Notes: generated from the letters alone by a model not told the origin. 64,000 nucleotides of DNA from Alectryocaccobium sp964389285 (GCA_964389285.1 CAYMCZ010000009.1:24106-88105); one strand, 5' to 3'. Shown: positions 50,912-61,607, counted from the first letter of the stretch. Made by a program: numbers and translations.

Positions 50912-53900
50912 TCATATATTTATCATGTCTTTGAGCTCGCTTGAATAAATAATTTTTTCTTTAACGGTTTTGCCGGTGCTTTTTTCCACGGCGGCGGCGT
51001 ATATATTAAGCTGCGATTTATATTTGTGCGCAAGCTCATCAAGAGTTTTTACTTTATCTGTTTTATAATCGACTATAACCCATGCATCATCTTCATAGAA
51101 GCATGCGTCTATTATTCCCTGAATTATTACGGTATCATCAAAATGCCAATCAGGATTTATTTCACATGCCTTCGCTCCTAAGGTAAACGGCTGTTCTCTC
51201 ATTAAACTGCCGTTTATTTCGGCCAGAATCATTCGACCTCCGATATCCGACATAAAAAACGACGCTATATCTGCCGGATCAATAACGGCGGCTTCCTCTT
51301 TTCGCAGCAATCCTTTTTTTAGCATCACCGAAATCTGATCCTCTATGTTTTCTTTCAGGAGCTTACCGTCAGTAAATTCCGGGTCCCCTAAGACCTGGTA
51401 ATCAATATTTTTCCAGCATTTATGATATGCCGTACCTCTTGCCGCGCCCGGAAGGTTCGGCTCCTGTTCCGAGATAAAACCCGGAATCTTTTTAAGGAAT
51501 ACCGTTTTATTATGACGTTCAAAATCCGCCGCTTCTCCATCATGGACAGATTCACAGAGCCGGGCTTTTAAATCGGATACGCTTATCTTCTGCGGAATCT
51601 CAGAGAGAAGTTTATATCTGTATTCAAAATCTTCAATTTTAATTAAAAGCTCTTCGGCAACATGATCCATAATATCATCACGCGGATGAAGACGTTCAAG
51701 CGAATTATCTGTTTTGAGCAGCTCTTCGGTTTCCGAGACCAGAAGATCACCTGCAGAGCTTATTTCAAAACGAACGATATCTTCGCCATTATTTTTCCCG
51801 GCATTCGCCGAATAATCGCCGGCATAATTCATAACAGCACTAAATGCGCTCTGATCAGCAAAAGATGGAACAAGCCAGTCAAGATAGCATTTCACTGCAG
51901 CGGCATCTGCTGAAACCGTGTTTTTATATAAAGCAGCCTTCTCATTCCACTTTAATATTGACGAAGCGAGTTTTTTTCTGCTTCCCGTAATAATAATCTT
52001 TTCTTTTGCCCTTGTTAGCGCGACATACAGGATTCTCAGTTCTTCGCTTAAACTTTCTTTTTTTATCCTGTTTATAATCATTCTCTTTAAAAAAGAGGTT
52101 TTCTTTTTCCGGGTGATAAGATCTACCGCATCAAGTCCTATACCCATTTCCCTGTGAAAAAGCACGGATTTAGTAGTATCGGTCAAATTGAATTCATGAC
52201 TGCATCCGCTTATTATGACAACCGGATACTCAAGTCCCTTGCTCTTGTGGATTGTCATTATTTTTACCACATCGGCTTCATCCGCATCCAGCGCCGCGGC
52301 TCCGTAATCCTGCTGATGCTTCTCCATGTCTTCTATGTATCTGATAAAATTATATAAGCCGTGATAACTTGTCTTTTCGTATTCCGCGGCTTTTAATATC
52401 AGCATATCCAGATTTGCGGCTCTCTGCTCTCCGGCGGGCATTGCGGCAGAACAGCTGCGTATACCGGTTTCTTTATATATGTTTCTGATAAGATTCTGTA
52501 CCGAAGAATAATCTGATTGAACACGAAGCATATCATAGCTGTTCAAAAAACCGCTGATTTTTTCTTTTAATTGATTATCTCTTCCGGAGACGGCATATTC
52601 TCTTACCGCATTATAAAACTGATTATGATCACTGAAGGCTCTGATCTCGGCCAGTTCTTTTGCGGAGCATCCGACCATATCGGAAAAAAGGACAGAGGTC
52701 AGCGGTATCTCCTGCAGAGGATTATCTATTATTTTCAGATAGTTTATTACGGTCATTACCTCGACCGTTTTAAAATATCCCGTTTTTGAATCCGTACGCG
52801 CCGGTATTCCTTTTGCCTGAAAAACCCTGTAAAATATTTCGGACCACTCTTTTACCGATCTTAACAGAACCGCACAGTCTCCGAACCTGAAAGCTCTGGT
52901 TTGCCTTGTTTTTTTATCGTATATCCGCAAGCTTTCTTTCATGGCGAGTATCTTTTTTGCCGTCATAAGCGCTTCGGCTTCTATAGCCGCCCTTTTATCG
53001 GTCTGATCTTCTTCGATATCCGCAAGCATAATTTCGGTTTTATAAGGATCGTCATCATACGGGTTTTCAGAGTCCGGATAATCCGCTTTCGCATAAAGCT
53101 CCTGACCGTCGGAATAATCCACTCCGCCCAATTCTTTGCTCATGAGTTTTCCGAATACGTGATTTACGGTATCTATTACCTGCTTTCTGCTTCTGTAATT
53201 ATTGTGAAGGTCAATTGACTCCGATTCACCGGAGTTATTGTATTCTGTATATTTTCCGGCAAATATTTCCGGCTTGGCGTGACGAAAGCCGTAAATCGAT
53301 TGTTTAATATCTCCGACCATAAAGCGGTTGCATTTTCCCGATACGCTCTCTAAAATCAGCTCCTGGATATCATTACTGTCCTGATACTCGTCTGTCATAA
53401 CCTGAACAAAGCCTGCTGCCAGTTCCCTGGCTGCAGCTGTAGGTTCAGAGTTTTTTTGAACCAGTATTTTCAGGGCGAAATGCTCCAAATCGGCAAAATC
53501 CATGAGATTCCGGTTTCTTTTGCTTAAAGCAAAACAGTCCATAAATTCACGAAGCAGCTCGCATAATGTATTGATATGCCCGGCGGTCAGCATGGTTTCT
53601 TTCAGAAGTTCATCTGCATCCGTCATCTTATATGTTTTAATAATATTTTTGGCTGTTTCACGAATTTCATCTCTGGTTTTTTTGCAGCTTTCTCTTATTG
53701 AAGGGTCTTCGCCGGCCTTGGGTCTCGCGGTCGATAACCTCTGCATATTCAGCTTTTTTAAAAGCTCTGTTCTCTCCTGTTTTGATGCGGATTCCGATGC
53801 GGCTTTAATAATATGATATTCGGCTTCCGCGGTTTTGATATACGCGGACGGCCCTGCGGGCAAAAGAACAGTTTTAAGATTTATTTCGGCTTTACGACGA

Positions 53901-54604
53901 ATGCTTTTTAATTCAGTCTCGCACTCTTCTTCAAGCTCCCGAATTATATCCGGTTCATTTATCCGGTCTTTCTCAGCCGAAAGACATTTTTCCTGTATAT
54001 TTTCAAGCCATTCATATGGCCACGGGTCTGCAATCAGCTTTTCATATATGCTTATAAGCAGCTCTTCAAGCCGCTTCGTCTTTTTCCCGCCCAGACAGGC
54101 TGCCGAAAAATCCGACACCCGCTCCCTGTTTAAATGTTCGTTATCATTTTCCGAGGTCAGCATTGCCCGTGCTATAACCTCTTTGGCGCATTCTTTTTTC
54201 ATCAGAACGGCTTCGGCATCTTCCATAATGCGAAAAAGAGGATCTATACCCGCATTATAAAAATAGTTTTTTATCACATAAGAACAAAAGCCGTGTATTG
54301 TGCTGATATGGGCATTATGTATCAGCACGGTCTGTTTTCTTAAATGCCCGCTGCCTTTATCGGCCGCCGAAAGCTTTTCAAATCTTTCTCTCAGACGTTC
54401 TTTCATTTCACCGGCAGCCGCCTTCGTATATGTTACGATCAGAAGGCGGTCTATATCCACGGGATTGTTTTTATCAGTCACAATAGAAACAATCCTCTCG
54501 ACAAGCACGGCCGTCTTCCCGCTTCCCGCAGCTGCGCTTACGATAAGATTTTTGTTTCTTGATTCTATTATTTTCTTCTGTTCTTCTGTCCATTTTATAT
54601 TCAT
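50912..54604 (-). CDS. addA: ATP-dependent helicase/nuclease subunit A
   Basis: Motor and nuclease subunit of the AddAB enzyme that resects double-strand breaks for RecA loading. The 1230-residue protein begins WTEEQKKIIESRNKNLIVSAAAGSGKTAVLVERIV (Q motif and Walker A), has VMTDEYQDSNDIQ (motif II), FMVGDIKQSIYGFRHAKPEIF, KIMTIHKSKGLEYPVVIISG and LRILYVALTRAKEKI. The C-terminal RecB-like nuclease has IIDACFYEDDAWVIVDYKTDK with the catalytic aspartate and lysine. It starts 3 bp after addB. recA lies 5.5 kb downstream. Confidence 0.97.
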   Translation of the reverse strand: MNIKWTEEQKKIIESRNKNLIVSAAAGSGKTAVLVERIVSIVTDKNNPVDIDRLLIVTYTKAAAGEMKERLRERFEKLSAADKGSGHLRKQTVLIHNAHISTIHGFCSYVIKNYFYNAGIDPLFRIMEDAEAVLMKKECAKEVIARAMLTSENDNEHLNRERVSDFSAACLGGKKTKRLEELLISIYEKLIADPWPYEWLENIQEKCLSAEKDRINEPDIIRELEEECETELKSIRRKAEINLKTVLLPAGPSAYIKTAEAEYHIIKAASESASKQERTELLKKLNMQRLSTARPKAGEDPSIRESCKKTRDEIRETAKNIIKTYKMTDADELLKETMLTAGHINTLCELLREFMDCFALSKRNRNLMDFADLEHFALKILVQKNSEPTAAARELAAGFVQVMTDEYQDSNDIQELILESVSGKCNRFMVGDIKQSIYGFRHAKPEIFAGKYTEYNNSGESESIDLHNNYRSRKQVIDTVNHVFGKLMSKELGGVDYSDGQELYAKADYPDSENPYDDDPYKTEIMLADIEEDQTDKRAAIEAEALMTAKKILAMKESLRIYDKKTRQTRAFRFGDCAVLLRSVKEWSEIFYRVFQAKGIPARTDSKTGYFKTVEVMTVINYLKIIDNPLQEIPLTSVLFSDMVGCSAKELAEIRAFSDHNQFYNAVREYAVSGRDNQLKEKISGFLNSYDMLRVQSDYSSVQNLIRNIYKETGIRSCSAAMPAGEQRAANLDMLILKAAEYEKTSYHGLYNFIRYIEDMEKHQQDYGAAALDADEADVVKIMTIHKSKGLEYPVVIISGCSHEFNLTDTTKSVLFHREMGIGLDAVDLITRKKKTSFLKRMIINRIKKESLSEELRILYVALTRAKEKIIITGSRKKLASSILKWNEKAALYKNTVSADAAAVKCYLDWLVPSFADQSAFSAVMNYAGDYSANAGKNNGEDIVRFEISSAGDLLVSETEELLKTDNSLERLHPRDDIMDHVAEELLIKIEDFEYRYKLLSEIPQKISVSDLKARLCESVHDGEAADFERHNKTVFLKKIPGFISEQEPNLPGAARGTAYHKCWKNIDYQVLGDPEFTDGKLLKENIEDQISVMLKKGLLRKEEAAVIDPADIASFFMSDIGGRMILAEINGSLMREQPFTLGAKACEINPDWHFDDTVIIQGIIDACFYEDDAWVIVDYKTDKVKTLDELAHKYKSQLNIYAAAVEKSTGKTVKEKIIYSSELKDMINI

Positions 54605-54607
54605 GTT

Positions 54608-57600
54608 TTACGGCTCCTCTTTGGCGCAGTCTTCCATGGAAATCTTACGCAGCACCTCTTTGTCAGAAACGCTCGGAATATAATCTTTTTTATAGCCTTT
54701 TATGTTTTCATCATATCTGCAGATGCTGCCGTAAGGACAATATTGACAGCTGTCATGATCTTTTCCCGTCAAAGGATTAATCTTTGCTTCACCTTTTTCT
54801 ATTCTCTTTTTCAGTGATTCGATGATCTTTCCGGCATATTTTTCTATCAGATAAAAATCAGTGTTTTCCAAAACCCTGGATCTGGAATCGACCGTGCCGT
54901 CTTTTTTAAGCTTTACCGGTATTATCGCGGATTTAAGCGTGTTTTCTATATCATGATCCAGCAGCTTAAGAATCTCCGGTTCTTCTCTGGAATACCCCGA
55001 AAGCTTAAGCGCGCTTAAAACGGCATCCTCATCCGTTTCCTCATCAAATGATTCCACTTTGATAAAAGGATCGCTTATATTGCAGTAATATATTCCCGCA
55101 GGCTCGACTGCCGTCTTTTTGGTTTTTTGTTTTGTAAAAGCAAGTGCCGCAATCAGATATACGGGAAGCTGCAGCTGAAGACCGTAATAAAAATCCCTCA
55201 GACTTATTTCGGTTTTGCCTGATTTGTAATCGATTATCCGTATATAAGCCGTATCTTCTTTCTCGCATATATCAATTCTGTCTATGATACCGCTTACATC
55301 TGCTTTATAATACGGCATTTCAAGTTTAAAAAGCTTAAAACTTCCCCTTTTAAGCTGCTCATATACCGCCCATGCATTGGCTTTGTTGAGCCGTTTTAAT
55401 TGCTCCGCTATATAGATGTCCACTCCGGAAAACTCACCGCCTGACGTGCTTAAAGCACTGTCTTCCTTTATGCTTTTTTCAAGCGCGGCATCTGCCAAAG
55501 CGTCTCTTTCATCCGCAGATAATTTTTCAGGATCCATCCCGGAGATTTCTTCGCAAAATCTTTTTATTGCGTCATGAAGAATCGAGCCTATGTCTGCGGA
55601 AGAGATTTCATACTCGTCTTTTTCTTTTATTTTAAGACCGTATAAGAGAAAATGAGCAAACGGGCATCCCGCAAACAGCTCCAGTCTCGAAGCCGAATAT
55701 CTTTTGTTTTCGTTATACAGGATTTCCGCGGCCTTCAAACCGATATCCGTATCGGGTCTTCCGGCAATTATTCCCTTTTTCATCCGGGAAATCAGTTCCC
55801 GGCCTTTCCGGTTTTTATTCAGCCATTTCAAAACAGACTGATAACACTCTTCTTCCTCCAAAGAAAGCCGGTTGTTTACCCCTTTTAAAACCAAATCAGA
55901 AACGCCTTCAAATGTTTCAAGTCTGTTATAAAGACTCATATTGGAAATCTTTTGAACTTTGGATTTCTTAAACAATTCCCGCAGAATTCTGATTATATAT
56001 GAGGGTAAAACGGGACTTCCGCTGTTGTCCGACCTTCGGTATGAAATATAAAGCCTGTCGGAAGGTTTTGTGAGATTCAGATAAAGATAAAGCCTCTGGC
56101 GGTACATTTCCTCGTCAGGCTCGGGTGCAAGTCTGACTTTTCTTTCGGCAAGCGCGTTTCTCTCACTCGCCGAAAGAAGCGATATTCTCGAAAACTGTTT
56201 TGGAATAGTACCTTCGTTTACCCCGGCGACAAAGAGTATCTTTACATCCGTAAGTCTTGTCCTTTCGATATCCCCTATGGTTACCTGATCAAGCGCAGGA
56301 GGTACTATGCCGATCATATGATCCGAAAAACCGGCGTCAAGTATCTGCTGATATGTTTTTACCGATGTTTTCTCATCTCCCATTATCTCTGTCAGCTTAT
56401 CGAAATAGTCAATAATGGTCTCATAAATCCTATCGTATTCCATTGCCTGCGACGGCATGTTTTGATTATCAAAATATTCCCTGTAGGAATCGCATTTTTC
56501 CGCCGTATTCACTTTCAGCATCAATTCATAAACAGCAGTCGTTTTATATTTTATATCCGAATTGCGTTTTTTTATTTTTTCGATAAAATCCCCGATCTCT
56601 TCCAATAATTTTATCCTGATATCATTTAATTTCGGAAGATCATCTTTAGATACTGTCCTGCAGGTTTTAATCCACTCTTTTTCGTATCCTTTTATACTTC
56701 TGACGCCGAAAGCGGATACGTATGTTTCAAGAAGGTCACTCTCCTGTCTCGTAATATTGGAAAACCCGCTTCTTAGATATCTGAAAACAGCAAGCGGAGT
56801 AAAGCCGTCAGCGGCAATGCCGACAGCCGATCTGATGAATTCTACCGCTGTATTTGCAAGTATGCTTGTTTTCCGATCCAGAAAACAGCTGATATTATTA
56901 TCCTGGAATATATTCTGCACGCTTTGGGCGTAATCATCAAGAGCACCTGTAACAAAAGCAAAATCACGAAACATGTAACCCTCTTCGCGCACAAGTCTCA
57001 GAATGGTTTCCGCCGCGTAAATTATCTCTTCTTTATGATCAGCCGCTTCACATATTAAGATTTTTTCAGGTTCTTTCTCATAGCATAAATTATTATATCT
57101 GAAGAGATTTTTTTCAAGAAAATCAAGTTCCGCATTTGCCGAAAATCTGCTTTTATCCGAAGGTTCAACATATATCGTGTCAAGCACTTCAACCTGCACC
57201 CTGTCAGCAATCTCAAGCAATTGTCTTTTACAGTGCTGGCTCATATAAAACAAATCCGACATCCTGACGCTGTCCGAATACGCGACCGACTCATCACCCG
57301 TAAGGACGATGATTACTTTTTTGCATATCCTGAGCATCTTTTCAATCACCGAAAGCTGCGTCGGTACAAAACCGGTAAATCCGTCAAACACGATTGTGGC
57401 GTCTTTGAGCATCTTTGATTTCGGTATGACGCGGCTTAATATCTCCGGAACATCTTCGGCAGTCAGATATTTATCTGCAAGATATTCATTAAAAGAATTA
57501 TATACAAGTTCAAAATCTTCCAGTTTATATCTGAGCAAAGCCGGAAGTTTTTCGTCGTTTTTTAATTCATTCAGACGCCCGGAACCGATCCTGTACTGTT

Positions 57601-57988
57601 TAAACTCCGATAAGAGGGATTTCAGGCACGAAGCCGCCGATGTTTTTCCATGAAGCTTTCCGAGTATTTTAAGTTCATTGCCTTTTTCGGAAAGAATTTT
57701 CTGAATGACAAGCACCTTTCCGGAGTCTTCAAGCACAGGAGAACGGTTTTCGCCGGTTTCCTCAAAAACTCTGTAGGCAAGCCTGTTAAAACTGAGAACA
57801 TCCGTGTTTAGAATACTCCCTCCCGGACTCAGTTTTACGAGTTCTTTTTGCGTCTGCATGGAAAACTGTTCCGGAACAATGACAAAGAAGCGGTCTTTTG
57901 GATTATGAACCGCTTCCTGAATAATACTATTATATACAAAATGTGATTTGCCGCTGCCGCTTCGTCCTATAACAAACTGCAATGACAT
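54608..57988 (-). CDS. addB: ATP-dependent helicase/deoxyribonuclease subunit B
   Basis: Partner of AddA with an inactivated helicase half and a second nuclease. The 1126-residue protein starts LQFVIGRSGSGKSHFVY and has VFDGFTGFVPTQLSVIEKML and LYISYRR. In the C-terminal part are RYSASRLELFAGCPFAHFLLYG (first cysteine of the iron-sulphur site), IIDYKSGKTEISL of the nuclease and HDSCQYCPYGSICRYD with the other three cysteines. It begins 14 bp after the Na/Pi transporter stop, with AAAGGAG ahead. Bases 54792-54846 of this gene also form the last 55 bases of the window. Confidence 0.97.
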   Translation of the reverse strand: MSLQFVIGRSGSGKSHFVYNSIIQEAVHNPKDRFFVIVPEQFSMQTQKELVKLSPGGSILNTDVLSFNRLAYRVFEETGENRSPVLEDSGKVLVIQKILSEKGNELKILGKLHGKTSAASCLKSLLSEFKQYRIGSGRLNELKNDEKLPALLRYKLEDFELVYNSFNEYLADKYLTAEDVPEILSRVIPKSKMLKDATIVFDGFTGFVPTQLSVIEKMLRICKKVIIVLTGDESVAYSDSVRMSDLFYMSQHCKRQLLEIADRVQVEVLDTIYVEPSDKSRFSANAELDFLEKNLFRYNNLCYEKEPEKILICEAADHKEEIIYAAETILRLVREEGYMFRDFAFVTGALDDYAQSVQNIFQDNNISCFLDRKTSILANTAVEFIRSAVGIAADGFTPLAVFRYLRSGFSNITRQESDLLETYVSAFGVRSIKGYEKEWIKTCRTVSKDDLPKLNDIRIKLLEEIGDFIEKIKKRNSDIKYKTTAVYELMLKVNTAEKCDSYREYFDNQNMPSQAMEYDRIYETIIDYFDKLTEIMGDEKTSVKTYQQILDAGFSDHMIGIVPPALDQVTIGDIERTRLTDVKILFVAGVNEGTIPKQFSRISLLSASERNALAERKVRLAPEPDEEMYRQRLYLYLNLTKPSDRLYISYRRSDNSGSPVLPSYIIRILRELFKKSKVQKISNMSLYNRLETFEGVSDLVLKGVNNRLSLEEEECYQSVLKWLNKNRKGRELISRMKKGIIAGRPDTDIGLKAAEILYNENKRYSASRLELFAGCPFAHFLLYGLKIKEKDEYEISSADIGSILHDAIKRFCEEISGMDPEKLSADERDALADAALEKSIKEDSALSTSGGEFSGVDIYIAEQLKRLNKANAWAVYEQLKRGSFKLFKLEMPYYKADVSGIIDRIDICEKEDTAYIRIIDYKSGKTEISLRDFYYGLQLQLPVYLIAALAFTKQKTKKTAVEPAGIYYCNISDPFIKVESFDEETDEDAVLSALKLSGYSREEPEILKLLDHDIENTLKSAIIPVKLKKDGTVDSRSRVLENTDFYLIEKYAGKIIESLKKRIEKGEAKINPLTGKDHDSCQYCPYGSICRYDENIKGYKKDYIPSVSDKEVLRKISMEDCAKEEP

Positions 57989-58002
57989 GAATCAGACTCC
58001 TT

Positions 58003-59703
58003 TCATGATGCGGCATTTCTGCCTTTGGATAAACGTTCCTCAGCTTTTTTTTCGTATCTGAAGGAATTAAACAGATTTTGCCTCGCCTGTTTTGAAAGAT
58101 GATCGGAAATGCGTTCAAAATCAAGCAGAATATCCGAAAAAATCGCGCCTTCCACTACCGTGCATGTTCCTGCTCTGAGCCTGTCCATATGTCCGTTGTG
58201 AGCCTCTTCCGTAAGATGCGCGATCTTCTGATCCAGTTTTGTAATGCGGATAGCCGTATCCGAATCTCCGCTTTTAAAATACTTTTCTCCCAGCTCAAGG
58301 ATTTCTCTCGTAAGCAGCCTTATCTCTTCAAGAGCCGCCATGGCTTCCGGTCCGAACCTTTTATCGTTGTCCCATGTACGTTTAAGAGAAACGACCATAT
58401 GATAAACGTGATCGGTAATGTTTTCATAATCCGAAATAACATGCATAAGATATGAAAGCTCAAAACTTTCCTGTTCGGTCATACTCCTTACGGAAAGCTT
58501 TGAAAGATAAATGTCTATTTCGTCCTGATAATTGTCAACAAGATCTTCTATTCTGTAAATATCCTTGGCAAGATCTTCATCCCATTCAATAAACAGTCTG
58601 GAAGCGTCGTCAAACGCTTTATTCGTTTCCGTGATACTCTCTCCGACTCTCTGACGGCACTGCGCAAGCGCAAGCGACGGGGTTTTCAGGAAACCCTCAT
58701 CCAAAAGAGCAGGCTTTACGTGTTTTCTGGATTCCTTTACAACCGCGTTAACCAGTTTATAGAAAAACCTGTAACACGGCAGTTCGACAGCGCATGACAG
58801 TGCCTTGTATGTGGTATGGGTCAGTGCTATTGTAACGGGAACCGCGTAAACATCCAGCCATGGAAACAGTCCCGTGACTGAAAGAATGATGAATACCGGC
58901 AGCGCAACCATAGCGCCGAAAAGATTGAGGAAAAGATCTACAAAAGCAACCCTTTTCGCGTCGAGAGAAGCGCCGGTTGTCGCAATCATGACGGGAAGAA
59001 CCTGTCCGATATTGATGCCGATGATAATAGGAACGGCACTGCTGAAAGTAATGCCTCCAGCAAGCGCAAGAGCCTGCAGCACACCGATAGAGGCAGACGA
59101 GCTCTGCATTATAGCGGCCATTGCGGCTCCGAATACCATACCGAGGAAAGGATTTGACAAAGTATCGAACAGAGCCATAAATCCGGGAACTTCGCTTAAT
59201 CCCGACATCGAACTTGACATCATGGTCATACCGAACATCAAAATCGCAAAGCCTATGAGTATATTGCCGATATCTTTTTTTCTGTCTCCGGCAATAAACC
59301 TGTATAGAATAACACCTAAAATACATAATATAGGTGTAAATGAAGCCGGCTTGATAAGCGAGATCAGCACCCCCGCCCCGTCTATACTGCTCAGTGAGAT
59401 AAGCCATCCCGTAACAGTGGTTCCCAGACTCGCTCCAATTACAAGCGGAATAGCCTGCAAAAGCGCCATCATTCCGGAATTAACGAAGCTGATGACCATA
59501 ACATTTGTAGCGGTCGAGGATTGTATAGCCATTGTAAGCAAAAGCCCGAGCAAAAAACCTTTTCCGGGTTTTTTTGTGACCTTGGATAAAAACAGCTTCA
59601 TTTTACTGCCCGCACGCTTTTTAAGCGCTTCTCCCATATATGTCATTCCAAACAGGAAAAGGCCTATGCCGCCTATGCAGGTTAAAATGTCACTTAATTG
59701 CAT
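58003..59703 (-). CDS. Na/Pi cotransporter family protein with C-terminal PhoU-like domain
   Basis: A 566-residue protein. Residues 1-310 carry two inverted Na/Pi-cotransporter repeats with the QSSTATNVMVISFVNSGMM and QSSSASIGVLQALALAGG (QSSS) motifs that bind sodium and phosphate. Residues about 340-550 are helical and PhoU-like, a frequent arrangement in Firmicutes. It could import phosphate or keep it balanced; members of this family without PhoU also transport other anions. It has its own promoter upstream, and addB-addA follow closely. Confidence 0.92.
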   Translation of the reverse strand: MQLSDILTCIGGIGLFLFGMTYMGEALKKRAGSKMKLFLSKVTKKPGKGFLLGLLLTMAIQSSTATNVMVISFVNSGMMALLQAIPLVIGASLGTTVTGWLISLSSIDGAGVLISLIKPASFTPILCILGVILYRFIAGDRKKDIGNILIGFAILMFGMTMMSSSMSGLSEVPGFMALFDTLSNPFLGMVFGAAMAAIMQSSSASIGVLQALALAGGITFSSAVPIIIGINIGQVLPVMIATTGASLDAKRVAFVDLFLNLFGAMVALPVFIILSVTGLFPWLDVYAVPVTIALTHTTYKALSCAVELPCYRFFYKLVNAVVKESRKHVKPALLDEGFLKTPSLALAQCRQRVGESITETNKAFDDASRLFIEWDEDLAKDIYRIEDLVDNYQDEIDIYLSKLSVRSMTEQESFELSYLMHVISDYENITDHVYHMVVSLKRTWDNDKRFGPEAMAALEEIRLLTREILELGEKYFKSGDSDTAIRITKLDQKIAHLTEEAHNGHMDRLRAGTCTVVEGAIFSDILLDFERISDHLSKQARQNLFNSFRYEKKAEERLSKGRNAAS

Positions 59704-59784
59704 ACTCTACCTCGTAGAAAAACAAAAAACAAATGAGGTTATATCCGGAAAAACATACTGTAGTCCAAATACATATTTGTTTCT

Positions 59785-59813
59785 ATGATATACATTTTTA
59801 TGACCCCTGTCAA
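59785..59813 (-). promoter_or_regulatory. Sigma-A type promoter of the Na/Pi transporter-addBA unit
   Basis: On the minus strand TTGACA (59808-59813, perfect), 17 bp, TATCAT (59785-59790). About 80 nt of T-rich leader follow; ACCTC there can pair with the GAGGT of the ribosome binding site. No Pho box was recognised. Confidence 0.75.
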
Positions 59814-59887
59814 CAAAACATAAATATTCAGAAGTTTTACCTAAAACAATCTGAAAAAGAGTAGATAATTGGAAGATATTATAATAC

Positions 59888-59928
59888 AAAAAAGCTGCCT
59901 TGACATGCATTTTGCACAATAAGGCAGC
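59888..59928 (-). terminator. Rho-independent terminator of ilvN-ilvC
   Basis: On the minus strand GCTGCCTT pairs with AAGGCAGC (59894-59901 with 59921-59928), with a smaller inner TGCAAAATGCA hairpin, followed by TTTTTTG. It lies 24 bp after the ilvC stop. Confidence 0.9.
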
Positions 59929-59952
59929 CCGTATTTTAATAAATATTAATAA

Positions 59953-60972
59953 TCAGTTTTCGATAAGTTTTTCCTGATCATTCCAGCTGTAAAGCTTTCT
60001 GATTTCTTCTCCAACCGCCTCGCAGGCATGCTCGGCAGCATTTTTTCTCATGGCTTTGAAATGAGCCTGTCCGCCGGCTTCGGACATATCAAGAAGATAA
60101 TCCTTTGCAAAAGATCCGTCTTGAATGTCGGCAAGAATCTGTTTCATGGCTTTCTTTGTCTCATCGGTAATGATCTTGGGACCTGTTATATAATCACCGT
60201 ATTCAGCGGTATTTGAAATTGAATACCTCATTCCCGCGAATCCCGATTGATAAATAAGATCGACAATGAGCTTCATTTCATGAATGCATTCAAAATATGC
60301 GTTTCTGGGATCATATCCCGCCTCGACAAGGGTCTCATAACCGGCCTGCATAAGAGCGGAAACACCGCCGCAAAGAACCGCCTGCTCTCCGAAAAGATCC
60401 GTCTCGGTCTCTGTCCTGAAATCCGTCTCAAGAACTCCGGCACGCGCTCCGCCTATACCGAGAGCGTACGCAAGCGCCATATCCTGCGCTTTTCCCGATG
60501 CATCCTGGTGTACGGCAATAAGGCACGGAACGCCTTTGCCCGCCTGATACTCGCTTCTTACGGTATGTCCCGGCCCTTTTGGAGCGATCATTGTAACATC
60601 CACAAACGAAGGAGGAACAATCTGACCGAAATGTATGCAGAAACCGTGGGCAAACATGAGCATATTTCCCTCTTTGAGATTGGGCTCGATATCTTTTTTA
60701 TACATAGCGGCCTGTTTTTCGTCATTGATAAGAATCATAATGATATCTGCCTGTTTAGCTGCTTCGGAAGCTGTAAACACTTTAAATCCCTGAGCCTCGG
60801 CTTTTGCCCATGATCTGCTGCCTTCGTAAAGTCCGATTATAACATCACAGCCGGATTCTTTAAGATTTAAGGCATGAGCATGTCCCTGGCTTCCATAGCC
60901 GATAATTGCGATTTTTTTGCCTTCGAGCAAAGAAAGGTTGCAGTCTTCCTGATAAAAGATTTTTGCTGACAT
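59953..60972 (-). CDS. ilvC: Ketol-acid reductoisomerase, class I
   Basis: Converts acetolactate or acetohydroxybutyrate to the dihydroxy acids of valine and isoleucine synthesis. The 339-residue length is class I. Seen are KIAIIGYGSQGHAHALNL (nucleotide binding), the cofactor-selecting loop GLYEGSRSWAKAE, APKGPGHTVRSEY, DLFGEQAVLCGG with metal-binding acids, and GMRYSISNTAEYGDY. The loop holds a glutamate and only one arginine, so cofactor preference (NADPH or NADH) is open. It follows ilvN after 34 bp and ends in a clear terminator. Confidence 0.97.
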   Translation of the reverse strand: MSAKIFYQEDCNLSLLEGKKIAIIGYGSQGHAHALNLKESGCDVIIGLYEGSRSWAKAEAQGFKVFTASEAAKQADIIMILINDEKQAAMYKKDIEPNLKEGNMLMFAHGFCIHFGQIVPPSFVDVTMIAPKGPGHTVRSEYQAGKGVPCLIAVHQDASGKAQDMALAYALGIGGARAGVLETDFRTETETDLFGEQAVLCGGVSALMQAGYETLVEAGYDPRNAYFECIHEMKLIVDLIYQSGFAGMRYSISNTAEYGDYITGPKIITDETKKAMKQILADIQDGSFAKDYLLDMSEAGGQAHFKAMRKNAAEHACEAVGEEIRKLYSWNDQEKLIEN

Positions 60973-61006
60973 AATATTCCTCCGTCATTTTTATAATAAA
61001 TAGTAA

Positions 61007-61519
61007 TCAGAACTCTTCTTTTTCCGGCGGCCAATATACTTTTCCCACGCCTCTTTCAAGGCTGGTTATGCCTGTCCTGGCAATTTCAAGTATTTCATAG
61101 CCGCTCAGAATATTTATAAGAGCTTCAAGCTTTGCCTGGTTGCCTGTCGCTTCGATGATAAGCGATTCAAGCCCTACATCAATAACTCTGGATCTGAAGA
61201 CGTTTGTCAGGGTTACAATCTCCTGCCTGTCGTCCGGTTCGCATCTGAGTTTAATCATAATAAGTTCTTTTTGAACGCTGTTTTCATCCAGAACTTTGAC
61301 GTCTTTAACTTCCCAAAGCTTCCATAACTGCTTTGTGATCTGATCCAGCACAATATCGTCGCCGTTTGCGACAACAGTCATTCTGGAATATCTCGGATCA
61401 GCCGTAACTCCCACGGTAAGGCTGTCTATATTATATCCACGGCGGCTGAACATTCCCGATACGCGGCTGAGTACGCCGGTTGAATTTTCCGTAAGTATAG
61501 ATAATGTAATCTTTCTCAT
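61007..61519 (-). CDS. ilvN: Acetolactate synthase small (regulatory) subunit
   Basis: Binds branched-chain amino acids and controls the catalytic subunit IlvB. The 170-residue protein has the ACT domain KITLSILTENSTGVLSRVSGMFSRRGYNI and the second domain beginning ELIMIKLRCEPDDRQEI. The gene is the first of an ilvN-ilvC unit with its own promoter. The catalytic ilvB is not in the window, although it usually precedes ilvN. Confidence 0.95.
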   Translation of the reverse strand: MRKITLSILTENSTGVLSRVSGMFSRRGYNIDSLTVGVTADPRYSRMTVVANGDDIVLDQITKQLWKLWEVKDVKVLDENSVQKELIMIKLRCEPDDRQEIVTLTNVFRSRVIDVGLESLIIEATGNQAKLEALINILSGYEILEIARTGITSLERGVGKVYWPPEKEEF

Positions 61520-61568
61520 GTCTTTAACCTGATATTCTTATTTTTCCGGTTTAAAAAATACTTTTAAT

Positions 61569-61597
61569 ATTCTACACTTATGATATAACCTTGTCAA
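61569..61597 (-). promoter_or_regulatory. Sigma-A type promoter of ilvN-ilvC
   Basis: On the minus strand TTGACA (61592-61597), 17 bp, TAGAAT (61569-61574). The leader to ilvN is only about 45 nt, too short for a T-box or peptide attenuator. Confidence 0.8.
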
Positions 61598-61607
61598 TGA
61601 GAAATAC